From Watersipora subatra (Eukaryota; Bryozoa; Gymnolaemata; Cheilostomatida; Watersiporidae), in NCBI RefSeq assembly GCF_963576615.1, contig NC_088708.1:8184001-8248000 (forward strand): a DNA stretch of 64,000 bases, written 5' to 3'. A program made the translations under genes and the position numbers. Positions within the stretch are counted from its first letter, which is position 1; each line of letters opens with the position of its first letter. Below are positions 12,301-24,200 of the stretch, one piece after another. The notes beneath the pieces were generated by a model. That model was not told the origin of the DNA and made no database searches. It saw nothing but the letters and a program-made list of their open reading frames with translations.

Positions 12301-15300
12301 ATCTATAATTTCTGAGCAAGTTAAGTTACCTATGTAGGTACTTGTTACAAGATGTCAAGTGCTGCTCCCTCGCTCACCTCTACCCCCGCTGCTCTCTATA
12401 CTGGGGTATATTATTGTATGAAATAGCTCTCCTGCTATGAAAACCTATTTAAACACTAGTTAGCGCTCTTCATCGTCCCTCTAAAAGTTAAATATATCGA
12501 ATTACTGTAAATAGATATGCTAGGATTGTGTAACATAGTTTTTAAGCTTTTAATATTTGCAAAAAGCAATAAATCAAGCATCTCCAATGTCAAACTTGTC
12601 ACATTTCTTTTCTTTAAATTATGCTTTTAATGACATATTACAAAAAAACATTTTTTGTAGATGATATTTGTGCCAAACAAAGTTACAAAAAAACCAAATT
12701 AATGCTAAGATTTAGTGTTCAATTGCTACACTTGTGTCATGAACATGCAGTGTGATCATGCAGTGTGTATAATATGTGCATGTAAGTGCTGGTAGAAACG
12801 CAAATGAACAAAAGATAGAATCTGGTTAAATTTAATCAATAGAGACAGCAGTGGTTTGTAAAGTCAACAATCCTTTTGGAAGGTCAGCGAACCAGCTAAC
12901 AATTCTCACTTGAAACTGACTCACTAAGGCGTGAACATTTCCTTTTTTGTTATATGACTGACTGATAGGAGGAGGCGTAGCACGCGTGCCCCGTTTTAAG
13001 GATATTACCTGGATACACAGGCTACTCGTCTAAGCAGTTTAAATATAAAAAACTTACGCTTTTCAAAATTTAAAATATAAAAATATTAATATATGTTTTC
13101 AAATTTTAAATTAAAATTTTTTTATGGTTAATAAATTGATAAAATAATTACATTTATCTCAAAAAATATTATTATAAATTGAAAGAAATCATTATCCTTT
13201 CAACAGTAAAACGTCTTAGGTTTTCCTAGCCACAACGCTTCAAACAAAGACTAAATCAGGCTGCCTCTGATACCCTGCCTTGAGTTTTAAATCAAACCGA
13301 AACTGATAAAACTTGATACATGCTTCACAAGCTTATCAGTATGGTGAACATCTACAGGTTATTGTTTTGTGTGTCAACCTTGGTATATCTCTTTGTGTGT
13401 CAACCTTGGTATATCTCTTTGTGTGTCAACCTTGGTACATCTCTTTGTGTGTCAACCTTGGTATATCTCTTTTTGTGTGTCAACCTTGGTATATCTCTTT
13501 GTGTGTCAACCTCGGTATATATACTTAAGTACTAAACAAAGCAAGGCCTTCATAATTGATCAGAAATTGAATCAATAAAACATACAATATTGTTTTACAG
13601 AAAAAGAGAACTTTAATACAAAAAGGGGATTTCTCAGCAATCTCACAAACCTACCATATGACTATTTATCAGTAACTCACTACGGGGAGTATGCGTTTAG
13701 TGTTAACACACTACCTACCATACAGACTATTGACAGTTCAAAGCAAGCCTACATCGGCCAGCGGTGGAACCTTAGCTCACTAGACATCGACAAAGTACAG
13801 TTATACTACAATTGCGGTGAGATGCTACGCTTTTCTATGAGACTCGAGAGTGTCCAACATTCCTTCATTAATCTGTATTAAAAAATACACAACATAGCAC
13901 AAGATGAATTCCTGATTTATTAATAATATCTCTAACCAGTTTTTCTGCAGCTAAACTACCCTTGACAATTGTTCCGGCTCTCTTCCCCATCCTCTTCTTT
14001 TACAAAATGGCTTGAAGGTATATATAAGAATAGAGTTTCCCCTTACTATACCTGGCTTCGGGGTCTTTTTACTTTCTAATCTGTTTAGTTGCATCATCCT
14101 GAGGAGAGAAATAACCTTCCACAGCCTTGTGAACCTTCTCTGTGAGCATCACTGTGTAGTTTCAATGCTCTCTCCAATCAGAAGTGACATCCCTAACCTT
14201 TGGGTAATAAATACGGCTCTGATACAAATATACCTCATTCATCATTATGGTCTCATGCGACACCTGTCTTCAGGTCTACATCAGAAGCCTACTTTTCAGA
14301 AGCACCGATGCATCCATACCTGCCTTTGCTGTCGGGAGGACTACATGAACAAGAATTTGCTGAAAACATACCTGACCATCTATTTCAGGTACCAGGCTAC
14401 ATAATATTTTCTGTAGAACCTGGGGAGCACAAGTACTGATATCCACAAAACGCGGGTACAAAATGGGTCGAGGTACAGCATCTGGATTCGCTCCAACTGA
14501 CCTGGTCCTCAGCATCGCTTGACGAAGCAGGATTGGTGAAGGCTTAGTTAGACCTTCCCTCAGCCCTCCTCAGTCCCAGCACCTGTTACCAAAAGTGTTT
14601 AGTTCTCATTTCAAGTAATATAAAAATTCTTATGCAAATAAAATAAGAGAGAACCCAAAGCACTACATGTACTTAGAAAATAATTAATTAAATATATATG
14701 GATGGATCAACCTAAATAAAGGCATTATTTACATGTAAGTTTAGTCAGGGTATAGCAGTAGTTGAATATGTTGTTTGTCAACTAGTTGTTTGTAAGATAC
14801 AAGGCTATGTATTTATAGACAAGGGCTATAGTTGACATTCTTCAGACTATATAGTAGACTTCTTTCAGAGAAACTGCAGTTAGATACCAGTTTTCTGTGG
14901 TAGTTGAATGGCATTATGATCATTTTCTCTCAAGCTATGTGTTGCATGGATAAGGGGCAAAAGGGAAACTCATCACATCTCTAAAGGCCTGCTTTTCTGT
15001 TTGGATAAAGAAAGAGGTGGTGACCTAGTCAGCCGGAGTTGAGTGTTGGAGTACCAGCAACTTCACCGCGCATCAGTGCTTCTACCCGTACTTGGTGGGG
15101 CATCAGTAGAGAAGGCCCAAACCTTTTAAAGAATAGTGTATAGCTTGGAAACATTGAAGCAATGGTAGATGCTTTCCCATCTGATATCATCTAACTCTCT
15201 CATAGTCGCGCATTCAGCACTTCTGCTAAGTGTGCTTCTGCGTGAGACACAACCAGATAAGATCTGGCTGTTGGATGCTCTCTCGAAGGTCAAGGCAATG

Positions 15301-18300
15301 ACGAAGCAAAGAACAGTTTGCCTACAGGTCTCTAACACAGCCATCCAACAGGAAATGACATCAGTTTTTTAAAATTGCACACTCTAATGAGAAATTCTGC
15401 ACACTATTCTGCAATTATGGTTGTCTTTTAGCATATAATGTATATGTCTTCATCAGCAGGCTAGGCTCATTAGATAGCGCAAAAAAGGTGAAATCGCTGC
15501 TGAAACATGAAGATTTGAGATCTTACTAAACCAAAGAAAGCAGATGCACAACAAAAAAGTTCAGAGGAGCAGGTTCGCAACAAAGCATGATCAATGGTTA
15601 AAAAAATGATGTTTGCCAAGAGGCGCTGAGACATTCAGGGATGACTAGTAGGATTTGTTGTTATATACTATTATCATATTATATGAATCGTCTACTTACA
15701 TTCATTAGTTTAAGTAGAAGTATTGAGTTAGTAAAAAACAGGTAGTAATCAATCAGTGATTCGATAAAACAGTTGTCTATTCTCAGAAGTAGCCCATCCT
15801 ATAATAGACGACCAATATTCAGAAAGAGTTGCTGAACTAGCTGGCAGTTGAGCAGCTCTGGCCTTGGCTGTTTTACATATTTGTGACTAACTTTTTACAC
15901 TTTTGTACTTGAACATTGCTAAGTCATAACACTCTTTCTATATTTCCACATTACCTCATTGTAGCGAGGCGGTGGTGTTAAATACTTGTCAAGTAAATAT
16001 CTAGTATATATCTAGTCAAATCTACCTTAAAATCCCTTCAACATTGTACACAATTCTGCTTACCCTGTTATACAAATAACTGAATCTTCTTGGAAAGGTG
16101 AGCTTGTGTTGAATATTCAAATCACATTATCAGAATAGTTCGATCAATTAGAAACAAGGACTTATCCTCTTTTATTCGGTTGAAGTTATGACAGTGGGTA
16201 CAATATGAGTAGAAGGTTGTTAATGAAGTTTCCTTTAATATATTTTAATTCAATTATTTCTGTTGTATTCTTTATACAGATGTGTTAATGTGGCATTGAA
16301 TTGGTGTTTTACAGTAAACTTACCCATTGTGGACAGATGTGATACGGTGCCTTCTCAACCATTACATGGAAGTTGGATTCTCGTACAAGGGGAATCACAG
16401 AAGGTGGGAGCTATTATAGAATATACATGTGAGGATGGGTACAAGCTTGTAGGACCAACAAACAGGTGGTGTCAGTTGGATGGCCAGTGGCTGGCTTACT
16501 CTCCATTCTGTGTTGGTTAGTGATTTTCAGCTCTAGATTGATCGTATAAAGTGCTGATTCTTATTCAGACTACCTTATTACGTATTATATATATTATATC
16601 ATTATATGTGATATCCATTATGACTCAATAAGAATTAAATGGTTATTATGTATGATGTTATATAACTAGTCTTATGGCATGGAAAACCCTGATTTCTTGA
16701 GCTTCCTGCTGAAGAGCTGGTGTGGAAAAGCTAAACCCAGCTTGGGTAGTTGCGCATATAGGTGTACTAGCTGTGCTATCGGACGTTGCCCAGATATTAA
16801 AAATCAGCTTATAAACAATGAGGGATAATGAGAGTTGCCTACCACTTGCTACTAGTCTGGCACATTGCCAATGGAAAATTTGAGTAAGCTTATTAATAAG
16901 AGCTACGGCTTCTACTGACGTTGTCATGACTCTGTACCATGACCGAAAGCGTAGCGGATTTTCTCCCATATAGCAACATATATTGCCTAGCAAATCTATC
17001 AAGCATGTGTGGCTTAGTTCATGGGTTCCCAACCATGGAGGAATTCTCCCTAGGGCTGAATTTTGAATATACGAGGGGGAACAGAAAGGTTCATGGTCTG
17101 TTAAGTTTTTAATTTATGACCTGCGGCCATGTGAGTTTGGGTTTCTTCATTTAACATTTTGGTTTTATCTATAACACTAGTTGCTAATAATGAGCTACTA
17201 GTCATAACCCAGATATATGTGAACACATCCATCCAGATTTTGATTGGATAGTAAGTTAACCTAGTTATAAACCAATTCACCACCATGCCAAAGGTCATGT
17301 ATTGTTGTGCGTTGTATGCGTGCCGTATAAGAATTAATAATATGTTGTTATATGTTTAGATACGTACAATAAAATGGGATTCGATTTTGTATCGGTTGTT
17401 TTTAGTCGTGTGAGTTAAAAGTGTGTGGGGAATCAAATTTACGAAAAGGTATAGGGGGGAATGAAAATGAACAGGGAACGAAATGGGGAACTGAATGAAA
17501 AAGGTTGGGAACCCCTGCCTTAGTTAGTAAGGCAGTCGGACTGGCGAATGGGAGGTTGCGAGATCAAGTCTTCTGCTTTACGGATTCTTTATTCCAAGAT
17601 TTTAATAGCTATAGCTGGACATATACACATATACACATACATACACACAAACTTTGAGAGATATATATATATAGATGTAGGAGTTGTCAGTTAGTGTAAT
17701 GCTATAGTAGTGTTGTGTGTTCAGTAATCCGCCGATGTAGTAAAGGCAAACACTGTTCACATTTTAGACAATGTTCCAAGTTTGAAGCTGCGCGTAGCAA
17801 TAGTTTTCCGAGGTGGTGCTTGTCAGTGTATTCTAATGGCACTGCACTATGTTTAGATAATTCCGTACTCTACTGTAACTTTGACGAGAATAACTGGTGC
17901 GGGTGGACAAGGTCATATGAGGGTGTCAGCGCTGACTATTGGTACCTCAACCAAAGAAAGACAAGGGATACTGAAACTGGTCCCAATAATGATCACACCA
18001 CAATGGCATCCAAAGGTGAGCAATAACATTTTAATTAGTAATTATCTTCTCTTCCCATTTTTGGGCTAAAATTGGTAGCCTGAGTAACAGCAGTTAGTTC
18101 CTCGTGTTAATTAGCTTAACTAGGTCTAATGTAGAGAATCAGTTAAAGTGCATGACTATCAAATAGATCTATTAAGCTTAAATGGTTTTTCTTCCAAGAA
18201 CGATTACAATGTACCATACATCTGTACTTGTACGAGTCTTGTACTTTTATATATTCTGTATTAATGCATGAACCTCAACATACAACTGTGTATGGGAAAC

Positions 18301-19893
18301 CAGACACTGCTTTAGTCTGAGCCTCTAATTTCTTTCAACTACAAATGCTATTGTCCTATAGTTATATTATATCTTTCACATCTGCTTTATGCTCACAAAA
18401 GCAAAATCAAGTTTTTGATTTTATATATTACGCAATAAAAATATTCGTATGATTTTAGGGTTCTTCGCGTATGTAGAAGCAAGCAGAGCGAGACTGAACG
18501 ATGTAGCTAAACTCACCTCTCCCGCCATCAGTACTTCATCACAGCCCTGGTGCTTCGGGTAGTCTATGAATAGACCTACTCTTCCAGCTAACACTAGCTC
18601 TATTAGCATGATATTCATTAGTAACTTTGTTAGGTCATCACAAGGCATAGACATATGCTCTTTTTTCTTTGCGCACAAATCTGTACTTCCAAACAAACTA
18701 ACTCTCTCTGTCTAGTTTCAGCAGTATCTGATCTCTTAAAGGTGTTTATGCTAAGTTATCATTACTGATATCTTGTCTACTTGGTGGCATGAAAGACAAC
18801 TTTGTCTCCTATCATTGACTCCTTTTACAGGTTCAGTTATTCAATGTATGGAAGGGCAATTGGAGAGCTGTCAGTATTTATATTAGAGGGCCAAACTGAA
18901 ACCTCAATATTTTCAAAAAGTGGAGGTCAAGGACCCAATTGGTTTAACTACTCCTTTGAAAGTCTCCCTACGGGTGCAACGATACAGGTCAGGGGATTTA
19001 TAATAAGCCACCAGTTTCATTATTTTTTAATTCTTTAACAAAACATAATAACTTTGATCGTTTGAAGTTTTCGTACCTAATAAATTCTAACAAGTTTCAC
19101 CAATATGTATAACCATCTCACCAATGGTTCAATAAAGGAATTCTATGTCAATGAGCAAGCGTTTAGTGTCACAAGGTTGTGTTGATCTGCATCCATGTAC
19201 GGATAACTCACCCTGACTGCCGCTGAATGCTATGCTGTACATCTCGGCAGAACAGGTCACAGCGCTTGTAAAATACTAATTAGCAGAACATGGTGTTACG
19301 GAATTGCGCTCTGTATCATTTTGCAAATGCTTCTGTAAACATCCGAAGTACTCTTACAACATCGATTGATACTTTGTCTGTAACAGCCGTAATCTCTATC
19401 TGCCATTCATATAAACACTCTACCCAATTCTTCCTACTTTGTTTTTTTATTGTTGATTGCTTAACTTGTTTGTGTAATTACAAGAGCTGTTATAAAGATT
19501 CCATGGCGTTTCAGTTAATCAAAACTTACTATTTCAATTTCTGCTTCCAGCGAAATTAAAATATGTTTTGAATAAGCTTTTTTGATGAAAATGCTAATGA
19601 AAAAGGCTTTTCACTTCAAGCAAAGCCCCAAGCTTTCCTTTAATAAATGTAGTGCACAAATGCATGTGATGATATGCAAGGTCTCCAATAACTGATAAAT
19701 GTATTATGAAAAGGTTAACCTTGATGATGTACATAATAACATTAATTATCGATAATATGATAGATATCATAATTCACAGGATAAATAACTAATCTTTTTT
19801 ATTCTGTTGCAGCATTGGAAGTCAATTTATGTTTTAGTTACAATTCAGAGTGAAGATGCTGGGCCAATCAAAAGGAGATATCGCATTGGATGA
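9378..19893 (+). CDS. Secreted astacin metalloprotease with CCP and MAM domains (about 10 exons)
   Basis: Secreted zinc endopeptidase of the astacin (M12A) family. Inferred exons: 9378-9446 (signal peptide MAHWNILYGSILIFALLVC; ATG 9339 is an alternative), 10287-10356 (domain start, IWDTRRIPFNIS), about 11230/11250-11399, 11797-11978 (zinc motif HELLHTLAFYHEHQRPDR), 13601-13816 (Met-turn region SVTHYGEYAFS), 16315-16515 (one CCP/sushi domain), 17725-18015 (Cys-rich linker, then MAM start CNFDENNWCGW), 18459-18558, 18831-18987 and 19813-19893. Phases close at every join from the third exon on; the join of exons 2 and 3 does not close, so one boundary or a small exon is missed. Catalytic His, Glu and the Met-turn Tyr are present, but the Gly of HExxHxxG is Ala and the Met-turn Met is Thr. 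No propeptide was found. In the last exon the frame stops at 19893, while the expected MAM ending (GDIALDDLLVSEC, stop at 19930) continues in the next frame after an A-run, so one extra base is likely. Confidence 0.88.
10605..10805 (+). mobile_element. tRNA-derived SINE
   Basis: Lies in the second intron of the astacin gene. The head has a pol III A box (TGGACTAGTGG) and a near-perfect B box (GGTTCAACTCCC) about 45 bp apart, in a tRNA-like context starting GTGGCCGTGG. It is followed by a non-tRNA body of about 120 bp. A functional tRNA is unlikely because no full cloverleaf or acceptor pairing is evident. Confidence 0.65.
13366..13525. repeat. 26-bp minisatellite, about 6 copies, in an astacin intron
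   Basis: Direct repeats of GTGTGTCAACCTTGGTATAT plus CTCTTT, period 26 with one or two length variants. The array lies about 75 bp upstream of the exon at 13601. The overlapping open frames here are artefacts of the repeat. Confidence 0.9.
17005..17600 (+). mobile_element. tRNA-derived SINE head split by a MITE
   Basis: The left part (about 17005-17019, ending GTGTGGCTTAGTT) and the right part (from 17526, AGTAAGGCAGTCGGACTGG onward) flank the insert at 17020-17517. With one copy of the duplicated target they read as a tRNA-like head: the A box TGGCTTAGTTAG, then a degraded B box region (GGTTGCGAGATCAAGTC). The body beyond about 17600 is unclear. Confidence 0.5.
17020..17517. mobile_element. 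hAT-like MITE (498 bp) with 8-bp target duplication
   Basis: Terminal inverted repeats: the left end is CATGGGTTCCCAACC and the right end reads, inverted, CAGGGGTTCCCAACC. CAGGGGTTCCCAA-type ends are typical of hAT elements. Flanks are GCTTAGTT (17012-17019) and CCTTAGTT (17518-17525), 7 of 8 matching, as expected for an old hAT target duplication. There is no transposase frame. It lies in the astacin intron between the CCP and MAM exons. Confidence 0.75.
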
Positions 19894-21221
19894 CCTACTT
19901 GTATCAGAATGCAGCAAGTTTCCTGTGTAGCCACTACAGAAGCTTCTAGCAAGCCATTCCGAGCATGATTCCTTTCAACTGACCTTGGCTTAGCCATGAT
20001 AAGTTCAATTATGCCAATAGAACAGATTAAGCGTATTCTATGATACACATAGCTCTCGGCTTTTTCCTCTGTATCGCCCAAATACTCCTAATGATGATAT
20101 TAAATGTGTGCAAAACATCTAAAAATTGGTGTGGACAACCGGCTATGCTACATAATTGTGTACCTGATAAAGACCTGTCCAAAGAGCTACAGATGTATTT
20201 TATATTTATAGTTTTGAGACACAACGGCATGGTGAAAAACTCAGGAGTTAATTAGTATTATCAAAGTATACCTATAAAGAATAAATATTAACTAAAAGCT
20301 ACAATCTGGTACCTACAGTCAGAGGTAGAACATTATTTACCAAGTGAAGTATCAGATGACCACTACAGAATTCCAACTCATCTAGAGGTTATTCAGAGGT
20401 AACCATGCCAAGTTTTAGTCTCCATAATTAACCGCTGAAGACGAAAAAACCTGCAAGATGATCAAATGGGAACTTAGTCATGTAATTTATTTTTTGCATA
20501 AAACATTAAAAACATTATTGAAGTAAGGTTACCACCACAGCATAGCACCCAGAATGTCATTATCACCATAACATAGCACCCAGCAGGCCAATTTTGCTTG
20601 AATACATAGTATAGTGATTGTATCAAGTCACACATCGTAAACATGGACATTGTGACAAATTGGTATGTGTAAAGATAACATTGATGGGGTAAGAGATAGG
20701 GAGCCGAGGGACTCTCATATAATTTATAGAATGGACCAGGAAGCTAATCTCAGAGCAAATAGATAATGGCTAATTCCTAAGCTACACAATCATCAACATA
20801 GGAAATGGTAGGAGAAATGGGAACTACCCCAGTACGTGAGCAACAAGTAGGGCTATAGCTATTCAGCAGCAAAGGGGGACCTACTATAGTCAATCAGTTG
20901 CATAAAATGTTTGGAAATCATCTGGGATTTAAAACAAAATATACGTGTTCAACAATAATGCACTGCAAAACAGTCTGATCTTCAAAGAAAACTAACGACA
21001 AGCTGTTGTTGATGTATATAAAAATAAGGATGGTTGAATCATCTTGCAATGAGAGTGTTAGATATGCGGACATGCGAGGCAAGTCATGCAGGAGAGACTA
21101 GTTCTACTGTAGAGCAGGATTTTACTTGGACAACTGAGCCTCAGAGAACATCGTTTGGGAAGGTAGTTGGAAGTAATTGAATTCCATTCCTTATATCTAT
21201 ATGATGAAGATTATAAAGAGG
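19894..21221. other. 3' flanks of the convergent astacin and STARD7 genes
   Basis: The astacin (+) and STARD7 (-) genes converge here. AATAAA at 20280-20285 (+) is a candidate polyadenylation signal for the astacin gene. A short imperfect duplication (CATAACATAGCACCCAG type) occurs near 20535-20590. Nothing else was recognised. Confidence 0.5.
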
Positions 21222-24200
21222 TCAAGAACTCCAGTCACGACAATAGCCTGCAAAAGGAAACAATGCGCTTACTAGCATTTACCCTGTAACATTTTATGGT
21301 CACTCAACCAGATCCACTAAATGTCCCATAGGTTACATGTAAGTAAACAGCAAGGAGCAATACTATATTCAATAATTAAATAACTTCTTGTGCCTAGTAG
21401 TGGAAAAAATCATCATCAAAACTAGTTTTAGGAGTTGTCTCACCATGCAATGCCACATAGCGCCTGACAAGATTAGCAAGTCTTACAGACTCCGGTCAAC
21501 TTAATTTGATCATACTTTAAACTTCATTGAAGGTATATTCAAGTCACTATTCGTATGGGGAACACCGAACATAAATCATATACATGTAACATACATGTAG
21601 GCCAATGATGTTGTTTACAACAGACGTAAATTAAATAGGTCAAGCGTAACACTCAATTTGATGGCATTCTCTATCTGGCTACCTTAGTTTATGCACCTTC
21701 TTTAGCCTTAAAACTGTAAACTCATCAGATGTTTCAATAAATAAAGTTGTTTACTTTTAACAAAATTTGTTCGACTAAAAAGACTGGCCAGTCTACATTT
21801 CACTGACAGCAGGAAATACCGGAGACTGCTAAGCTAATAAGAAAGGAGCAGGTAATTCCTCTCATAGCTTGATTGGAAATATTGACTTTGGTACATCAAC
21901 AGGTACATCAAGGGTGCCAACAGTACATACCTGAAGGTGACTGGTGCTTCGGTGAATGCACTCTCTTCAAGGGAATAGGAGTGAGTCTGCCATCAGCTAC
22001 TACTCCTTCCAAGTAAGCTCTCCAGTCAGGAAGGTACTCAGGTGGGCTGATCTTCCGGAGAGGCACGTGTGCAGGTAATACACGAGTGCGTGTTTCCTCA
22101 GCTATCTATAACCAAAGGACTCGTCGGTCAGCTGGTTTTTTATAGATAGCTGAATCTAATCCATGATCATCGCAAATTGATTGCTTTATGGATTTGGCAT
22201 ACCGAGAGTTTAATGTACAAACAATATAAGATAACTCCTAAATATGAGGTGAGCATAGATTTAAGCAATGAATTGTTTGGAGAAAGAAATAAACGATACA
22301 TGCAGTACATGTGTCAGTAATTGAGCAGAGTAAGTAATCGTACTTGATGCTTGGCTGCGCTAACAGATTCCTCTGCATCTTCCATATACTCATCCCATTC
22401 AGCTGACTCCATGTCGTCATCATCTCCCACAGACTGAATAAGCTGCCGTTTTCGCTCCGCATCCTCTGCCTGCTCTATTATGTGGCAGAGTTCCTTCACT
22501 CTCTCATCTCTGCACTGAGAAATGGCTTCTCCAGAGGACTTAAACTTGCGGTAGTCAGCAGCTAGTGTCCGACTCGCTTGATGAATAGAGCCAAGGAACT
22601 GAGGCAAACCTTTTGAAATGGAAAAAACAATCCTTTTAGTAGGCCAATATTCAAGGTCAACGTTAGAGATCAAAATTTGAGGTCACCGTTCAAGGCCAAC
22701 GTTCGAGGTCAACGTTCGAGGTCAATGTTCAAGAGATACAAATACAGCAAAGTGAAAAATGAAGGACCTGATGAATGTTAGCCATGGTGCATGGCTAACA
22801 TGGTGGTGGTGAATGCTGACATAGCAGATACAAACAGTAACATACACTTACAATTATTAATACTGATAAAAGAACATGCTGCCATTAGAGGATGCAGACA
22901 GTGTGAATGATGACAGAACAAGATGATGACAGTGGAATATAGTGAGGATATACCTTTGGAAAGCAGTAAGGACAAGAAAGAGATGTTCTACTTTTTTTAA
23001 GTGTAACAAGCCGTAATCGCAAGAGTAACACATGATTCACTTGAATGAAATCAGATGCTCTAAGTTAAGGCATGAGCACCTTTGATAGACTGTAATATAT
23101 TGACATTTTAACAGCATTTCTAAAGTCATTGCAAGTGATGGTAAACAAAGAATTGCTGCTGTGTAGTCTCAGATCCTCACTACAAAAAAACAATGATGCA
23201 AGCATTGGAGCAAACCTTTTAAAAACTAAGCAAATACATGCTAAGTGATATTATTGGCGATCTGATGCTTGCTTTGGGAAATCTGCTATTGAAGAAACAA
23301 GGGCACCTTAATCTGCAGCAAAAAATACTACACAGCAATAGGCACTCCACTTAGTACAATACAACGTAGATAGTATATTGCATTAGACTTCCCACTGCAT
23401 CAGATATTACACAGCGATTGACTCTACACTACTATACCCTACAGGATGAAAATATTCGTTGGTTATAAAAATTCACGATTTCGCGAACAGTCAATTCCGC
23501 GAATTATTAAATTCCGTGAATAATTAGTTCTATTTTTAATCACAAGGGAGAATAACTACTGCATCAAATTAAAAACTAGCTGCTAGGCTAGTTTTTAATA
23601 TAAATACTAAACATAGTTGAGTTCCAAAACATTTTTAAAATCATTGCCTGGGCTTTGAGCTAACACCATTGCCAATGCATCACATCTCTTTACAAAATTA
23701 TTCAAGGTTGTCACAAGATATGCAGAATGGCGTCATCGCAAAAATAGCCACTAGGCAGAAGTACTAAACGTAGCCGAGTTCCAAAACTTCTTTAAAATCA
23801 TCGCCGGGCTTTGAGTTTTATTGCCATTGCATCGAACTTTACAAAATTATTCAAGGTTTTCACAAGTTAATCGGCATGGCTTCGTCATCGCAAAAAATCT
23901 CTCCCAGTCTTTTTACATTGAAATCAACCCCATCAATCTCTAATACCGAAGTTGAGGACGATTATGACTCTGATCTGGACATTATGGTATGTATTTGATT
24001 TGCAGTGCAGATACGTTTTTCCATAATTAACTGCATTAGTTAATTCTTTTGTTTAAAAACTGATCGCTTTCATTAAATACTTCAGCTATTGTTTTTGTAC
24101 TTCCTTAAAACTTATTAATATTTTTTCTTTTTTGTGTTTACTGCAGATTGAGAATGAAACAACCTACTCCGATAACGAAAACTAGAGACAAGTAGTAATA

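Noticed and set aside
13313-13578. Three overlapping open frames of about 70 codons
   Set aside because: Produced by the 26-bp minisatellite; no start context or family resemblance.
14012-14515. Open frames of 79-130 codons on both strands, one reading like an ordinary soluble protein
   Set aside because: They lie in an intron whose flanking exons (13816 and 16315) join in phase, and match no family I know. Possibly an old insert, but not supportable.
15126-15372. Overlapping open frames on both strands in the same astacin intron
   Set aside because: No recognisable protein on either strand; could be decayed repeat.
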